Origin: Cavia porcellus | Lineage: Eukaryota; Chordata; Mammalia; Rodentia; Caviidae | Reading direction: 5' to 3' | NCBI RefSeq assembly: GCF_034190915.1 | Contig: NW_026947502.1 | Location: forward strand, 35,308,785-35,372,784 | DNA length: 64,000 nt | Part shown: positions 21,440-32,816 of the stretch, piece by piece | Layout: the number at the start of each line of letters is the position of its first letter | Position numbering within the stretch: position 1 is the first letter of the stretch | The notes under the pieces: generated by a model | Databases searched by the model: none | The model's input: the letters and a program-made list of their open reading frames with translations, nothing else | What the model was told of the DNA's origin: nothing | Program-made: the position numbers and the translations under genes

Positions 21440-22555
21440 ATCCTAACACATCTGTTTGATTTGCAATAAATGTGGCATTGTAATTCAGCAGAAGAAAGGT
21501 CATTTTTCTATAAATGATGTTGGAGAAATCGGTATATGGGAAATAAAATGAATCTTGAGTTTAACCTCAATTCAAGGTGGATCATAGATCTGAGTGTGAA
21601 AGGCAAAAAAATAGTGCTAGTAGAAGTTAACAATGAAAAATGACTGTGAAGTAGGTAAAGTTTCGTGAAAAATTGGGCATCACTAAAATTAGGAACCACT
21701 GTTCATAAAAAACATAATAGGAAAGTTACAGATTTGTAGAAGATATTCATAAAACATACCTGACAAAGAACTCATATCCAGTATATACCATATATAGATT
21801 TTGAACAGTCTAAATCACCATAGATGAGACATATAACCCAATTAAAACCACAGTGAAAGAATAGAACAAACCCAATGGAAATGCTAAAATTAAAAGACTC
21901 AAAGTGTTGATGAGATCGTAGAGCAGCTGGAGCCTTTATACATGGCTGATGGTAGTGTAAGTGGTTTATTCTCTTTAGAGAACATTTGCTGGAGTTCATT
22001 AAAACTAAATGTATCCCTATCTTTTCCTAACCTATGACCCAGCAATTCTACTTCACAGTAGCTATCCAAGAAAATGAGTGCATATGTCTATGAAAAGGTA
22101 TTTTAACACTCGTTGCTTGTAAGTTTAGTTAGAATAGTGGAAAAACTAAAAAGAATATCTAACATTAGGAGAATGCAAAAGCAATTATATAAAAATAAAA
22201 TGAAACACAATTCAGCAATAAAAAGACTGATAAATAAAATGTTATACATAAATATCAAAAATGTCCTACTGGACAAAAGAAATCAAAGACAAAAGTGTAT
22301 ATGCATTGTTTCAAACCCATGCAGTTGAAGACAGTCACATAGAATTAATGATGGTTAAAGTCACAGTGTTTGTTATCACTTGGCTTGGTTTTGGCCTGGA
22401 AGGAGACAAAGGGAATTGTCTGGCATGATGGAAATGATCTAGATCCCGCTCTGGGTGATAGTCACATAGGTTGTATGCTATACTAATTACACTAGTAGGT
22501 GCTAACAGTTGCCTGTGTGTATTCAGATAATCAATGTTTGGCAACACTTGGTGAG
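21440..22555 (+). mobile_element. Ancient LINE-1 (L1M-type), ORF2 end and 3'UTR
   Basis: The plus strand follows the mammalian L1 ORF2 end: tggatcatagatctgag, then ggaaagttacagatttg, aactcatatccagta and cctatgacccagcaattctac, then a 3'UTR with tggaaatgatctagatc and gtatactaattacac-like phrases. Highly diverged, full of stops. Confidence 0.75.
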
Positions 22556-22713
22556 CACTGGCTGCTCTAATTCAAACCTTAGGTTTTTTAAAAAAGTAAT
22601 AAATCTAATAGTATACATGGACAGCTGACAGAAGATTATACTTATTTTACTCTTTTGATACGTGTGTTTGTGTGCGTATATGTGTATGTGCATGTAGAAA
22701 GGGGAACAGAACT

Positions 22714-22840
22714 ATTTTTTTTTTGAGACCGTGTCTCACTCTGTTGCTTGGAATAGTCTTATGTTGTGAACTTACCAAGGGCTCCTACTACATCAGGCCC
22801 TCGAGTAGCTGGCACTGTTGGCATACAGTCCTACGTCTAT
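22714..22840 (-). mobile_element. B1-type SINE fragment, diverged
   Basis: Antisense poly(A) tail, then gagaccgtgtctcactctgttgc and tcgagtagctggcactgttgg, the reverse of the B1 middle and start. Confidence 0.65.
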
Positions 22841-23739
22841 CTTGTATCTTTATTTGATGATCCTTTCTTGATAGAGATCTCTTCTGGATTTCGTGGGTTG
22901 CTATTGCCTGTGGCAACACTTGTCAGCAAGGAGACCAAAATGGAGTCAGGGTTTTTTATTGGATAAGTCACATGTGCTCTGCCAAAGAAATTCTAGTGTT
23001 CTAGCAAGCAAGTAATTTTCACTAAAGTATAACTAAAGTAGCGACAGAACTGAAATTACCATTATTTGAGAATTGGAGGGGGGAGGAAGACCTAAGAGAG
23101 GGAAAGAAAACTAATGATATAATGTGATCCCAGAGCCGAGTTTCTAGCGTTGCCTGAATAATACATAAACCTATAATTAAGAATTTAGATGACGCTTTTG
23201 AGAAATGTTCTTTTCAGCCAGAAAAATTCAATATTTCTTGTCATTTCTTGGTCATTAAAAGCAAGATAATCAATATTCTTTTCACCCTCTGTTGGAAGTA
23301 GGAGAGTGGTAATTTAAACCACAAAGAAAAGTATTGAGATACTTGAAGGACTAAATGAGCCTGCAGGGGGTTGGTACATACAGAAAAGAAACTCTGGACT
23401 CACGAGAATCTTGGGTAGTCTCATTAGCTGAAATACATGGCAAAACTTGCAAAATCCATGACTTTTTGGTGTGTATGGGGACCAGACTGAGTTTTGAACT
23501 CTCAAGTTTTTCTTATAAAAAGTCTAAACACATCTGGACTACCCAAGTGTGTTTGTTAAGCAAGAATTTTAAGTTTGAGATCTTCATGATGAAGAATGAG
23601 GCTGTTTAACCTAGATTGAGGTCTAGGTTAATTAGGTGGAATAATTCTGTGAGTGACCCTGGGTGGATGCTAGTTCACACCTATGAGGAAGGTGCAGCAC
23701 TGGAAAGTTCTAGAGACTGGAGTTGTAAAGATTAATGTG
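22841..23739. other. Unassigned sequence
   Basis: No gene or classifiable repeat seen. Confidence 0.5.
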
Positions 23740-23880
23740 CTCATTGTCCTCTTTTCATTTGAAAGAGACCAGATGGAATTGTCCAAAATCATGCAATTAG
23801 TTGATGGTAGAGTTAGAATTTGAACTCTGAGTTCCTGGGTGCACAGTTAGAGTCCTGTCTGCTTTGTACAACTCAGCACA
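23740..23880 (+). mobile_element. MIR SINE fragment
   Basis: The core order of MIR is visible: cattttgaaagag-like, tgtccaaaatcatgcaatta, gatggtagagttagaatttgaactctgag and gtcctgtctgctttgta. Very old, shared by mammals. Confidence 0.75.
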
Positions 23881-24473
23881 GAGGTGTGCTGACTACTTGA
23901 GGTCTGCTCAGCATGGGAAACATCACCTCTGATATCAGCAGGTGTTTGCTGGTGTCTTGTTGGCTTCTAGTAATGGTGCATAGATAGAAAGGATCTATGC
24001 ACCATTTACTGTGTAAAAGACTACACAGTTAGAGGACAGAATTTTATTGATTTCAGCAAAATATGAGATACAGTTTTATATATTTCTAAAAAGGAAGAAC
24101 ATGGCAAGCTTCCTTTTTCCAATAGTTTCTCTGAACGTATCTTTACATTACCATCATTCTTTAAGATGGCTTGGTTACATTTAAAATTTTGAAATAGCCA
24201 CTTTTTTTTGCACCACTTTATAAATGTTACTGAATTATTTGCATCTTTTGTCATAGTAAGTCTGCTACCATTGAAGTAGTGTCCCATTACAAATAACTCT
24301 CTTACTCAGGCCTTTTTACTTTTTATTTTCTCTCAGGTTTACCATGAGGGAATAAGTATAGATTTGGCATTGTTAATTCATCTGGGAACTTACTGTGATT
24401 CCTGAAACTAGGTTTCCATCTTTCACAGTTATAGAAGGCTCACAGTGATGATCTCTTTCTGTGTTCCTTCTTG
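23881..24473. other. Unassigned sequence
   Basis: No gene or classifiable repeat seen. A local near-palindrome atagatagaaaggatctatg lies at about 23980-24000. Confidence 0.5.
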
Positions 24474-24548
24474 GGGCTGAGGGTGGAGCTCAGGGCTAGA
24501 ATATTTTTAGTGTGCTTGAAGATCACACTAATCAACCCCCAATACACA
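24474..24548 (+). mobile_element. ID SINE, old and degraded
   Basis: gggctgagggtggagctcag at the start and aatcaacccccaatacacac at the end match an ID body in order, with a diverged middle. Confidence 0.6.
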
Positions 24549-24814
24549 CAAAGATTGTTTTCTTTGTACTCTTCTTCCAAATCGCTTAACAAACACATAT
24601 TGAGCAGTCTAATTGTCCCTTCCACTCTGTATTACCTCAGTCATGGTGTGTGTCTCTCTTTGTGGTTTTGTTTTGGATCATTTCTTCAGATCTACTACTA
24701 CACTCAATTTTCTCTTCAGATTTCTAATTTGCGGCTCTACCTATGCACTATGGTATTTATTTGCCTAGGTTCTGCATGTTACTTCAGCAAATAAATGCCC
24801 ATTATTTAAAACTA

Positions 24815-25172
24815 AAAGGAGGAAAGGTTTAAGTTAGCTCTTGGTTCACAGCAGTTAGTCAGTGGTTTGACTGCCTTTGTAGCAGAAACATTATGGTTTA
24901 AGGATATGATGGAGGAAAACTGCTCATATCATGACAGCCAGGAAGAGAAAGAGAGGAGGTGGGAGCTGGAGATAGGAGTACGGCTTTCCAGGTCACCCCT
25001 TCAGTGATCCACCTCTTCTGACCAGTCCCACCTCCTAACGGCACATACAGCTATGAGTTCATCAGTGGATCTGTTCTCAGATGAGTATGATGCCCCAGAA
25101 TCCAGTCACCTTCCCAGGGGCCCACCTCCGAACACATGAGACTTTTGGAGACACTCTATATACAGAGCATAA
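24815..25172 (+). mobile_element. MaLR-type LTR, diverged
   Basis: Contains the MaLR phrases tgatggaggaaaactgctca, tcatgacagccaggaagaga, caccccttcagtgatcc, ccagtcaccttcccagg and cacatgagacttttggagac in the right order. The 5' edge is indistinct. Confidence 0.75.
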
Positions 25173-25179
25173 CAAACAG

Positions 25180-26090
25180 AATATTTCATTGTGACTTTAA
25201 TTTACATTTCCCTGATGATTAGTGATATTGAACACTTTCTCATACCTATAAGAAAGTGGCCCTATATTTTTTGGCTTTTTTTGAGACAGGGTCTCACTAT
25301 GCAGTTGAGGCTGGCCTTAAGCTTACTCTATGGCCCAGGCTGGCCTCAGACTCACAGCAATTCTTCCCATCTCAGCCTCCCAGGTGCTGGGATTTCAGAC
25401 ATGTGCCACCACGCCCGGCTTTCATATTTCCTTTTGAGAAATGTCTGTTTATATCTATTTTCCATTTTGAAATTGGACTATTTGTGGTTTCTTATTGAAT
25501 TGTTTCATTTCCTTGTAAGTTCCGGATATTAATCTCTGGCCAGATGAATAGCTGGCAAATACTTTCTCTCACTCTGTAGCTTGTCTCTTTACTCAGTTGA
25601 TTGTTCTTGTTGCCATGTAGAAACTTTTCAGTTTGATATAATCTCATTCTCTATTGTTACTTTTGTTCCCTTTATTTTTTTAACCAACAAATTGTTGCCT
25701 AGACCAGTATGCAGAGGCATCTCATCTGTTTCCTTTGTTTTTAAATATATATGTGCAGTACATAGTACATAATTACAGTCGTTGAGGTGGGATTGGTAAT
25801 ATCCATGTCACACCTTGAACCTTCAGTTTTATTCTAGCAGTAGCTTCATAGTTTTGAGTTTTGTAATTATTTTAATGCATTTAAAGTTGATGTTTCTGCT
25901 TAAGGTTACTCAGTTTTCCCAAGATTCCTCTAGTAGCATCCTATACCTTTCACTTACTGATCTTACTGAAGTTTCAGCACCCATTTACCATTTGAATTTT
26001 AGTCATATTTGAGTTTTTAATTTTCTTTTTCATTTTCAGTACCTGGGATTTTTTCCTTGTTCATACTTTTAAGTAAAATTTTGTTATTGA
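25180..26090 (-). mobile_element. Ancient LINE-1 (L1M-type) ORF2 end, split by a B1
   Basis: Antisense of the ORF2 end: aatttacatttccctgatga and agtgatattgaacactttctca, then (after the B1) gagaaatgtctgtttatatc, ttgaattgtttcatttccttg and gttgattgttcttgttgcca. The lineage-old L1 sequence continues as degenerate text to about 26090. Confidence 0.75.
25266..25421 (-). mobile_element. B1 SINE
   Basis: Antisense: tttttttgagacagggtctcactatgcag, a duplicated ggctggcct segment, then tcagcctcccaggtgctggg and gccaccacgcccggct. Well preserved. Confidence 0.92.
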
Positions 26091-26124
26091 GCTACACTAT
26101 ATAATATATATGAAGGGTTTTAAA

Positions 26125-26824
26125 AATTTATTTAAAGAAAAAAACAGAAAAAGGGTAGAAATAATACATAGTTTCAAAAAAATAAACAGTAAGAAATCAC
26201 TAGTTGATAAATTACATATTGTCCTCTTAAAAATAGTTGTTCAAGTTACAAAAGTAAAGCATAACAAGTGGACATTTAAATAGTGAGACTGAAAACAGTT
26301 CTGCTCAACTATCCCTCAAAAATTTAGTAATATGGTTATCAATCCTACACACCTAAACATACATGCAGTTATATCTTTTTTTTTGTTTTTTTCCTTGTTT
26401 TTTATTGGTACCAGGGATCTAACTCACGACTGCACACTTGCAAGGCAGGTGCTTATGCTGCTGAGCTAAATCCCCAGCCCCTTAGTTATATCTTTAGAGC
26501 ACTTTCTTTTCCTCTATTTTTTTATAATAGCAATTACATATTTTGGATTTTATTACGCGTGCATTTCTTAATACTTTTTACACTAGAGACATGTGATATT
26601 TGTAAATATGATTCTTATTTATTTCACTACTGAGGATAGCCTCAAGTTGTCTCCATTTGCCTATGAAGGCCTCAAGATCATCCCTTTTATAGCTGAATAA
26701 TATTCCATTGTGTAAAAATATCACATCTTTTTTTATCCACTCTGTGGTTGATGGGCATCTTGGTTGTTTCCAAGATTTAGCTATTACAAATTGTGCTCCT
26801 ATGAACATGTGTGCACACATAAAG
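26125..26824 (-). mobile_element. 5'-truncated LINE-1, 3'UTR and ORF2 end
   Basis: Antisense tail and the common 3'UTR of this lineage (aaatcactagttgataaattac, caagttacaaaagtaaagc), then the ORF2 end from about 26600 (gaaggcctcaagatcatccc, ggttgatgggcatcttgg). Truncated at about 26824. Flanked by gggttttaaa at 26115-26124 and 26825-26834, a probable target-site duplication. An ID element interrupts the 3'UTR. Here the 3'UTR is only about 0.45 kb, unlike the long form at 3986. Confidence 0.9.
26379..26483 (-). mobile_element. ID SINE inside the L1 3'UTR, 12-bp target-site duplication
   Basis: Antisense poly(A), then ttggtaccagggatctaact and gagctaaatccccagcccc, the reverse of the ID at 19198. 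The flanks agttatatcttt at 26367-26378 and 26484-26495 are identical. Confidence 0.93.
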
Positions 26825-26989
26825 GGGTTTTAAACATTATTCTGGAAAGGGTTTCTAAAGTCATTGTAGATAAATATCACCGGGTGATCTTGTTAAGATG
26901 CAGATTTCCTTCTCAGTAGATATAGGATGCCCGAGCATCCTCATTTCTTAGAGGTTCTCAGGTGGGTATCTTTGCTTCTCTCCATCTTT

Positions 26990-27140
26990 GGTTTTCAGGT
27001 GATAACAGAGCAATTTGTGGACTAATTTGTTAATTACACAGCCTTGATCCCAGCATTGCACACTCTAGATCCAGTCTACTCTGAAAAAGGCCCACCAATG
27101 ACTTCATGAATCTTTGGGGAGTCATTTAGACAAAATCCAT
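26990..27140 (+). mobile_element. MaLR-type LTR, 3' part
   Basis: Matches the 3' part of the LTR at 19340-19745: ccttgatcccagcattgca, actctagatccagtctactct and atgacttcatgaatctttgg then acaaaatccataa. Only the end is recognisable. Confidence 0.55.
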
Positions 27141-27602
27141 AACAGCTAATATTGCATAGGAATTCAAGAAAAGTGTCTCTGGTTACCCCAGCTCTTTCTG
27201 GAAGAGCTATATCTAGTAACCTTAAGTGCTTACAAGCTTGAGTCAAATGATTCTTCTGCAGAGCAGAATGAGTTTTGCTGTGAGGCAAACACTCACAGTT
27301 CTCTGTTCTTGCTTGTCGATTTCACCACTGGTCTCCCCATACTAAGCCTGGCTCGCTGCAGCCCCACTGCTTAATAGAAGTATACTGCCTTCTTTTACAC
27401 CATGGAAGTCCTGCTTTGTACCTTGGTTCAAAACTCCTGAGGTACAGACCTTTGACCTCTTTTTAGAGCCAAAATGAAGGACAGTAGCTTCAGGAGGCAG
27501 ACCCACCCAGGCTGACTGCTCTCAGGAACTGAAAGAAGCTGCTCTTTCTGGGTTCAACCCGAAAGGCCAAGGAAATGGACAACAACCTTTCTGGTCTTTT
27601 TT
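27141..27602. other. Unassigned sequence
   Basis: No gene or nameable repeat seen. Confidence 0.5.
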
Positions 27603-27776
27603 CCCTCCATCTAGTACTGAGGATTGAACCCAAGGGAACTCTTAATACTGGGGCACCACTAGGTCCTTTTTTGAGACAGGATCTTGCTGAGTTGTCCTTG
27701 CTGGTCTCCAGCGTTTGATGCTCCTTAGCCTCCTAAATGGCTGGAATTACAGTTGTGTGGCATCATGCCCAGCTCC
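27603..27776 (-). mobile_element. B1-ID dimer (B4/B1-dID-type SINE)
   Basis: Antisense: an ID-like part, tactgaggattgaacccaag and the gcaccactag region, is directly joined to a B1 part, ttttgagacaggatcttgc through gctggaattacagttgtgtgg to catgcccagctc. Such fusions are known in squirrel-, beaver- and dormouse-related rodents and as B4 in murids. Confidence 0.85.
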
Positions 27777-28675
27777 TTTCTGGCCATTCCTGTTTTAAGT
27801 CACATGGACAAAGATCATTGGTCAGGAACAGGAGGTAGGACTTAAAGTCAGAAACTTGCACAATCTTTCTTTTGCCTAGTTTTTTTTTTGTTTTGTTGGT
27901 TTTCTGTCTCCCCCAAGCCTCTCACCAGTTCTTTCCTCCAGGCTGCTGCGTTCTGAACATCTACTTCAGCCATTCTTCTCATGTTCATTTACCATGGCTA
28001 GTCCTATCATTGTCAGATGGAACTAAGGGCAGTACAGGGTGTGCATTTTGACACCTCCAGCCCAGCCAGCACCCTAGAGAATCCACAGTTAGAATCTATG
28101 GGACAAAGTACTGACTATAGAATTAGCATTAATGAGGCAAGCAAATTCATTTCCACCAAAAACTTGCAAGACATTTTTGCAATTGCTGTAAGCGTGAACA
28201 AGTGAATAGAACAGACAGAGCTTTGAATTCCATAGCAGTCCGCCTTACCTGCGTAGTCTAAATGCACAGAGAAGGTACACACACAGCAAGCAGTACTTGT
28301 CACCATGTGACTCCATAGTCACAAGAGTGGATATGAGAGGAAACAGGTTGAGAGCCAGAAGATAAACTACCTAATTTAATGCTTGGGTAAGGACTACGAT
28401 CTTCACAGGGAGGGTCTAAAGTGCTGAAGTACAGAGCTAACGTTCAGGGTGACTGATCCTCCACACCAGAGAAACTTGTGCCTTGGGGGAGGGCAGGGAC
28501 ACAGGAGGTGTCTCAGCAATAACCTGACTGGATGTGCATTTCCAAGAATGAATGAAAGAAGCTAAAACAGTACAACCATTGTACCTCAGTTTACATTATA
28601 CTACTAGTGTCTCAGGGGTGGAAGGAATTTGTACAAGATCCAGTTTAGCTCACCTTCAGGCCTTATGGATGTAGT
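27777..28675. other. Unassigned sequence
   Basis: No gene or nameable repeat seen. The 28017-28205 open frame has no recognised motif. Confidence 0.5.
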
Positions 28676-28785
28676 CTTTTTGATTTTTAAGATAGGCTTC
28701 ACCACGCAGTCCAAGCTGGCCTGAAACTTTTAATTATCTGCCTCAGCTTTCTGAGTGATTGTGTTTATAGGGAGGGACCATCCTT
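28676..28785 (-). mobile_element. B1-type SINE fragment, diverged
   Basis: Antisense order aagataggcttcaccacgcag, aagctggcctgaaact and gcctcagctttctgagtgat. Confidence 0.6.
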
Positions 28786-28851
28786 TTAAAGTTTAACTAT
28801 CAGAGAAAAGAAGAAGTTGGTGTCCCTGAGTTCCCCGGAAGCACATACTTT

Positions 28852-29070
28852 TTTGTTGTTGTTGTTGTTGGTGGTGGTGGTAGTCTTAGTACTAAGGATT
28901 TATCCTAGGGCCTTTGCACTGAGCCACATTAGTGTTTTGGTTAGGGTCTCACTATGGAGCTGAGGCTGACCTTGAACTCACTGTGTAGCGCAGGCTTTGA
29001 ATACGCATTGATCCTCCTTTTTCAGCCCCCTCAGTGCTGGGATTACAAGTGTGCACTACTACACCTGGCT
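28852..29070 (-). mobile_element. B1-ID dimer SINE with (GTT)n(GTG)n tail
   Basis: A simple repeat of gtt then gtg units at 28852-28883 stands for the antisense tail, followed by the ID-like part (actaaggatttatcctaggg, actgagccacat) and the B1 part (ttagggtctcactatggagc to gctgggattacaagtgtgcac and acacctggctc). Confidence 0.85.
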
Positions 29071-29082
29071 CTCTGGCACTTT

Positions 29083-29196
29083 TACAGACAGAGTCTCACT
29101 AAGTCATAAGTGGCCCTGCAGTAATCAAACTTATGATCTTTCTTCCTTAGCCTCTCAGAATGCAAGGATGACAGATGTGTGCCATCGAGTCTGGTT
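29083..29196 (-). mobile_element. B1-type SINE, diverged
   Basis: Antisense acagagtctcactaagtca, then tagcctctcagaatgcaagg and gtgtgccatcgagtctgg. It follows the preceding SINE within 15 bp. Confidence 0.7.
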
Positions 29197-29387
29197 GAAC
29201 ACATAGTACTTTCTTTTAAAGCTGAGCTAAATGGTGACATTTTTTTCCTAGAAATACGTGTGCGTACCACGAAAACCTGGAATTCAGCAATGCCTATATA
29301 AGTGGTCATCTCTCCAGTCAGAAAACCTACCAGTAGCTGAACCAGACACCAGGATCTAAATGGCCCAAAGGATGATATCATTTCAGC

Positions 29388-29495
29388 CTGTTTCATTTTA
29401 CAGATGTGAAAGCTGAGGTCCACAGTGGCCGTGGCTTGTCCACATACATCTGGAGCTCAGGTCTGATTCTTAAGCCAGAATTCCTTTAGCTATTC
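29388..29495 (+). mobile_element. MIR SINE fragment
   Basis: tttcattttacagatgtgaaa, then agctgaggtccacagtgg, the gagctcaggtctgattctta segment and gccagaattcctttagc, in MIR order. Confidence 0.7.
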
Positions 29496-29499
29496 AAGG

Positions 29500-30054
29500 C
29501 TGTAATCCACTAGCTTACACTGAGCAAAATTAGAGACAGTACTTGCGGGATCCTGTATGATTGCACTGAAACCCAGGGCCAAGGTTTCTGAAGTTTGGGA
29601 AAGAAAATCTGGTTTCTAGATTTGATCGGGGAGTGCTGCCTGCATTCTGGTGCTTCCATGAATGCAGGTAAGGTGCTTCCCAAACCCAGTGATGGCAAAT
29701 GGGGCCAGATTTCAGGCTTGAGGATTCCTGATGATCACCAAAGCTCTACAGTTAAAGTCTGTGTGAACAACAAAGATCACCCCTAGAAACCTTGTATTTG
29801 GCTGCCTTACAGGCCAAACTATTTCAGAAGTGTAGCTGACTGAGCTTAGGTTTTCCCAGGGAAAGTGGCATTGAAGCAATTTTGATCTTTTTTTTTTTTT
29901 TTTTCTTTTGAGATGAGTAAAAGCCACATACAGCTTAATAGTTGCAAACAGAATGTGCAAGTGTTTGGGAATCACACTGAGGATGAAGCAGGACTTAAAC
30001 AGAAAAAGTGCAGTTTCCCAAACCACCCCCTCTCTGTAGATGCTGTTCAGTTGT
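29500..30054. other. Unassigned sequence
   Basis: Apart from a poly(T) run at about 29889-29905 there is no gene or nameable repeat. Confidence 0.5.
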
Positions 30055-30395
30055 TCTAATATAGATAGAAGCAGTGACTTTTGTCCCTGTAAATAAAATT
30101 GTATAACCTCCTGTTCTCATAATGTCTTGTTATGCCTGAGCAGGGACACTAAGATACAAAACTCTCACAGTTAACAAACTGCCTTTGTTTCTTTTCTGCC
30201 CGCCCACTAGTTCCATGCCAAAGACTGACGCCTCTTGACCAAATGTATAAGAACTGGAGCCTGTCCTTTGTTCAATGCTCTGCCATTTTGGACCTCATAA
30301 GGTTGAGCCGAGCTGGTGTGTGCCTAAATCCTTGAAGTAAGATCCTCCTGCTTCCCTGTTGGTCTCTTTGATCTCTTGGATTCTGCAACAGAGAT
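30055..30395 (+). mobile_element. ERV1-like (gammaretroviral-type) LTR, probably solo
   Basis: Organised like a class I LTR: a leader with tgcctgagcagggacac, a ctgcccgcccactag segment, a TATA-like box (atgtataagaactggagcc, about 30243), then an R/U5-like part (gagccgagctggtgtgtgcc, cctgcttccctgttggtctc) ending near ttctgcaaca. I cannot fix the edges or find a clean target-site duplication, and no gag, pol or env follows. Confidence 0.55.
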
Positions 30396-31789
30396 ATTTT
30401 CCACATACCTCAGGAATAATCCAAGTGACCAAAGGCTTCTCCGAGATTTACTGACCCTTGAAGCTGTTCAGGTTGTTCCTCTATGTTACTGTTTCATTAC
30501 AAAGAGCAAGACTGAGACCTTGGCACTTAAGTTCTTGTAAGTCTATAAAGAGGACAGCAATGATTTGAAACTGGTGACTCTCCCAGGGGTGGCTCACAGC
30601 AGGAATACAGTTGGGAATTCACGGCTTGTATGGAGTCATCACATTGCATTTGAGGTGAGCTCCTCAAGCAGCTAAGCCTGGCCCATGATGCAGTCACAGG
30701 TGGGGACAGGTTGGTACAGCTGTCCACAAAGTCTTCCTTGGAGGCCAGGAGCACCACATTCCTGGTGGCAGTTCCCAGTTCTCCAGCTGTGTACCCAACT
30801 ACCTACAGAAAGTGTTTCTTGGAAGATTTGTGGCGTAAGAGTTTTGATGCATGAACAAAGAATTCGTTTCATATTTTCTCCTTCACAAATGGCTTTTATG
30901 TAGCAAAAATGCCTTTAAATATTTGAGGTTTATTTTCTACATGGACTACTTTTATTCAAATGGGAAAACCATCCTGGAGGAAGCCAATCACATTTTTGGC
31001 TATAATAGGGCCCAAGTGAGATTCTTTAAGTAAACTCACTCTTATGTAGCCTGCATGACTTATAAATCCACTCACCTTTTTTTTTTTTTTAGACTGAATG
31101 AATTTTTCTAACATTAAGGATATGCGTTGGATAATTTCAGCATATGGATAGTTGCTCAGTATCCATCTGCGTGGATGCAGGAAATGTGGCAGCCCCTGAG
31201 ATCTTTTGGGGCAGCATGGTAAGGATTCCAGAACTGAGGACATTATTCAGGGTTGATGCCCTCAGGTTACTGAGAACTCTGGGCCCACTTCTCCAGCAGC
31301 TTTGGTAATTGACCAGAAGCTGCAGGGCCCTGTCTTAAACTTCTGGGTACCCAGGAAATGCAACAGGAAGGTGTTTTGGAGGGCTGGGCTTAGGTTGGAA
31401 ACTCCTTCCCTACCATGTCAGGAAGGACCCGCACATCCTGGATTCTTCATTCTGGCTTCTCCTGCAGCTCTTCCTGGGCTTTGGTGACCAGGTCTTGGGC
31501 CAATGAGCATACGTAGCTGGGAAACTCAAATGGGGTGGCAGCTCATTTTCAGAAAGCAAGGTGGCAGAAAGGCTTGTTCGCAAAGAATCATATTCTTTTG
31601 ACTTTAGCTACTAGGGTCTCACCTAGCAGCAGGAGCGTATTTGTGCAGCAGTGCAGAACTGACCAGCATGCCTGGCCTGGAAAATGGGCTCTTCAACCTA
31701 AAATGGGGAAATTAATAGTTCCTATGACATGGATGAAATGAATTGCCATTACATATATAGAAGTTATTGCAACAGAAAAAGCACACAGC
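30396..31789. other. Unassigned sequence, 1.4 kb
   Basis: No gene or nameable repeat. Short open frames on both strands around 30527-30903 have no recognised features. Confidence 0.5.
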
Positions 31790-32054
31790 AAAGGTTTCAG
31801 TTTTATTTTCTATTTAATTTAATTTTTTATTACTTTATGTTTGTAGCATATAATGATTACATTCCTTGTGGGGAGTTCCTGGATGGACATAACACACCTT
31901 CGTGCTTTTTATCCCTTTTCCCCTTCCTGTCCCTTCCCTCCATCTCTTCATCTCCTTTCCATTCAAGAAGGATCTATTTCCCTTCTTATTATTATCTTTT
32001 ATTTGGCTATTTACTTACATTTTGGGTTTCTCATATAAGAAACCCATCTAATAT
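31790..32054 (-). mobile_element. Old LINE-1 3'UTR (left part, split)
   Basis: Resembles the 3'UTR at 41700-41900 (cctccatctcttcatctcctttcc compared with cctccatctcctgatccc, and ggatctatttcccttcttatt). Ends at aacccatctaatat, where a younger L1 is inserted; its continuation begins at 37881. Confidence 0.75.
32047..32054. repeat. Short target-site duplication of the 32055-37880 L1
   Basis: tctaatat here and at 37881-37888. The join restores an old-L1 reading that parallels gtaatatttacacttatat at 42332. Confidence 0.6.
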
Positions 32055-32816
32055 ATTTTAAAAATTTTATTTAAAGAGGAAAAAAACCAGAAAAGGGTAA
32101 AAATAATACATAATTAAAAAAAATAAACAGTAAGAAATCACTAGTTGATAATTACATGTTATCCTCTTAGAAATAGTTGTTCAGGTTACAAAAGTAAAGC
32201 ATATAAAGTAGACATTCAAACAGCGAGGCTGTAAACAGTTCTGTTCAACAATCCAACAAAAATTTGGTAATATGGTTATCTACCTTACACACTTAAACAT
32301 ACATGCAATTATATCCTTTAGAGCAATTTCTTTTTCTGTCTTTTTTACCATAGCAATTACACATTTTGGGTTTTATTACTCCTACATTTCTTATTACTTT
32401 TTACACTAGAGACACAATGTGATATTTGTAAATATGATTCTTATTTATTTCACTAATGACGATAGTCTTGAGATGTCTCCATTTATCTATGAAGGCCTCA
32501 AGACCATCCTTTTTTACAGCTGAATAATATTCCATTGTGAAAAAGTATCACATCTTTTTCATCCACTCTGTGGTTGATGGGCATCTTGTTGTTTCCAAGA
32601 TTTAGCTATTACAAATTGTGCTTCTATAAATGTGGGTGCATATATATCACTGTGTTATGACCTTTATAGTTTTTTTGGGAAAAAACCCAAGAGGGGAATA
32701 GCTGGATTGAATGGAACTTCCAATTCTAGTTTTCTGAGAATTCTCCATACTGACTTCCATAGTGGTTGCACCAGTCTACACTCCCACCAACAGTAGAGTT
32801 CTTTTTCCCTACAGCC

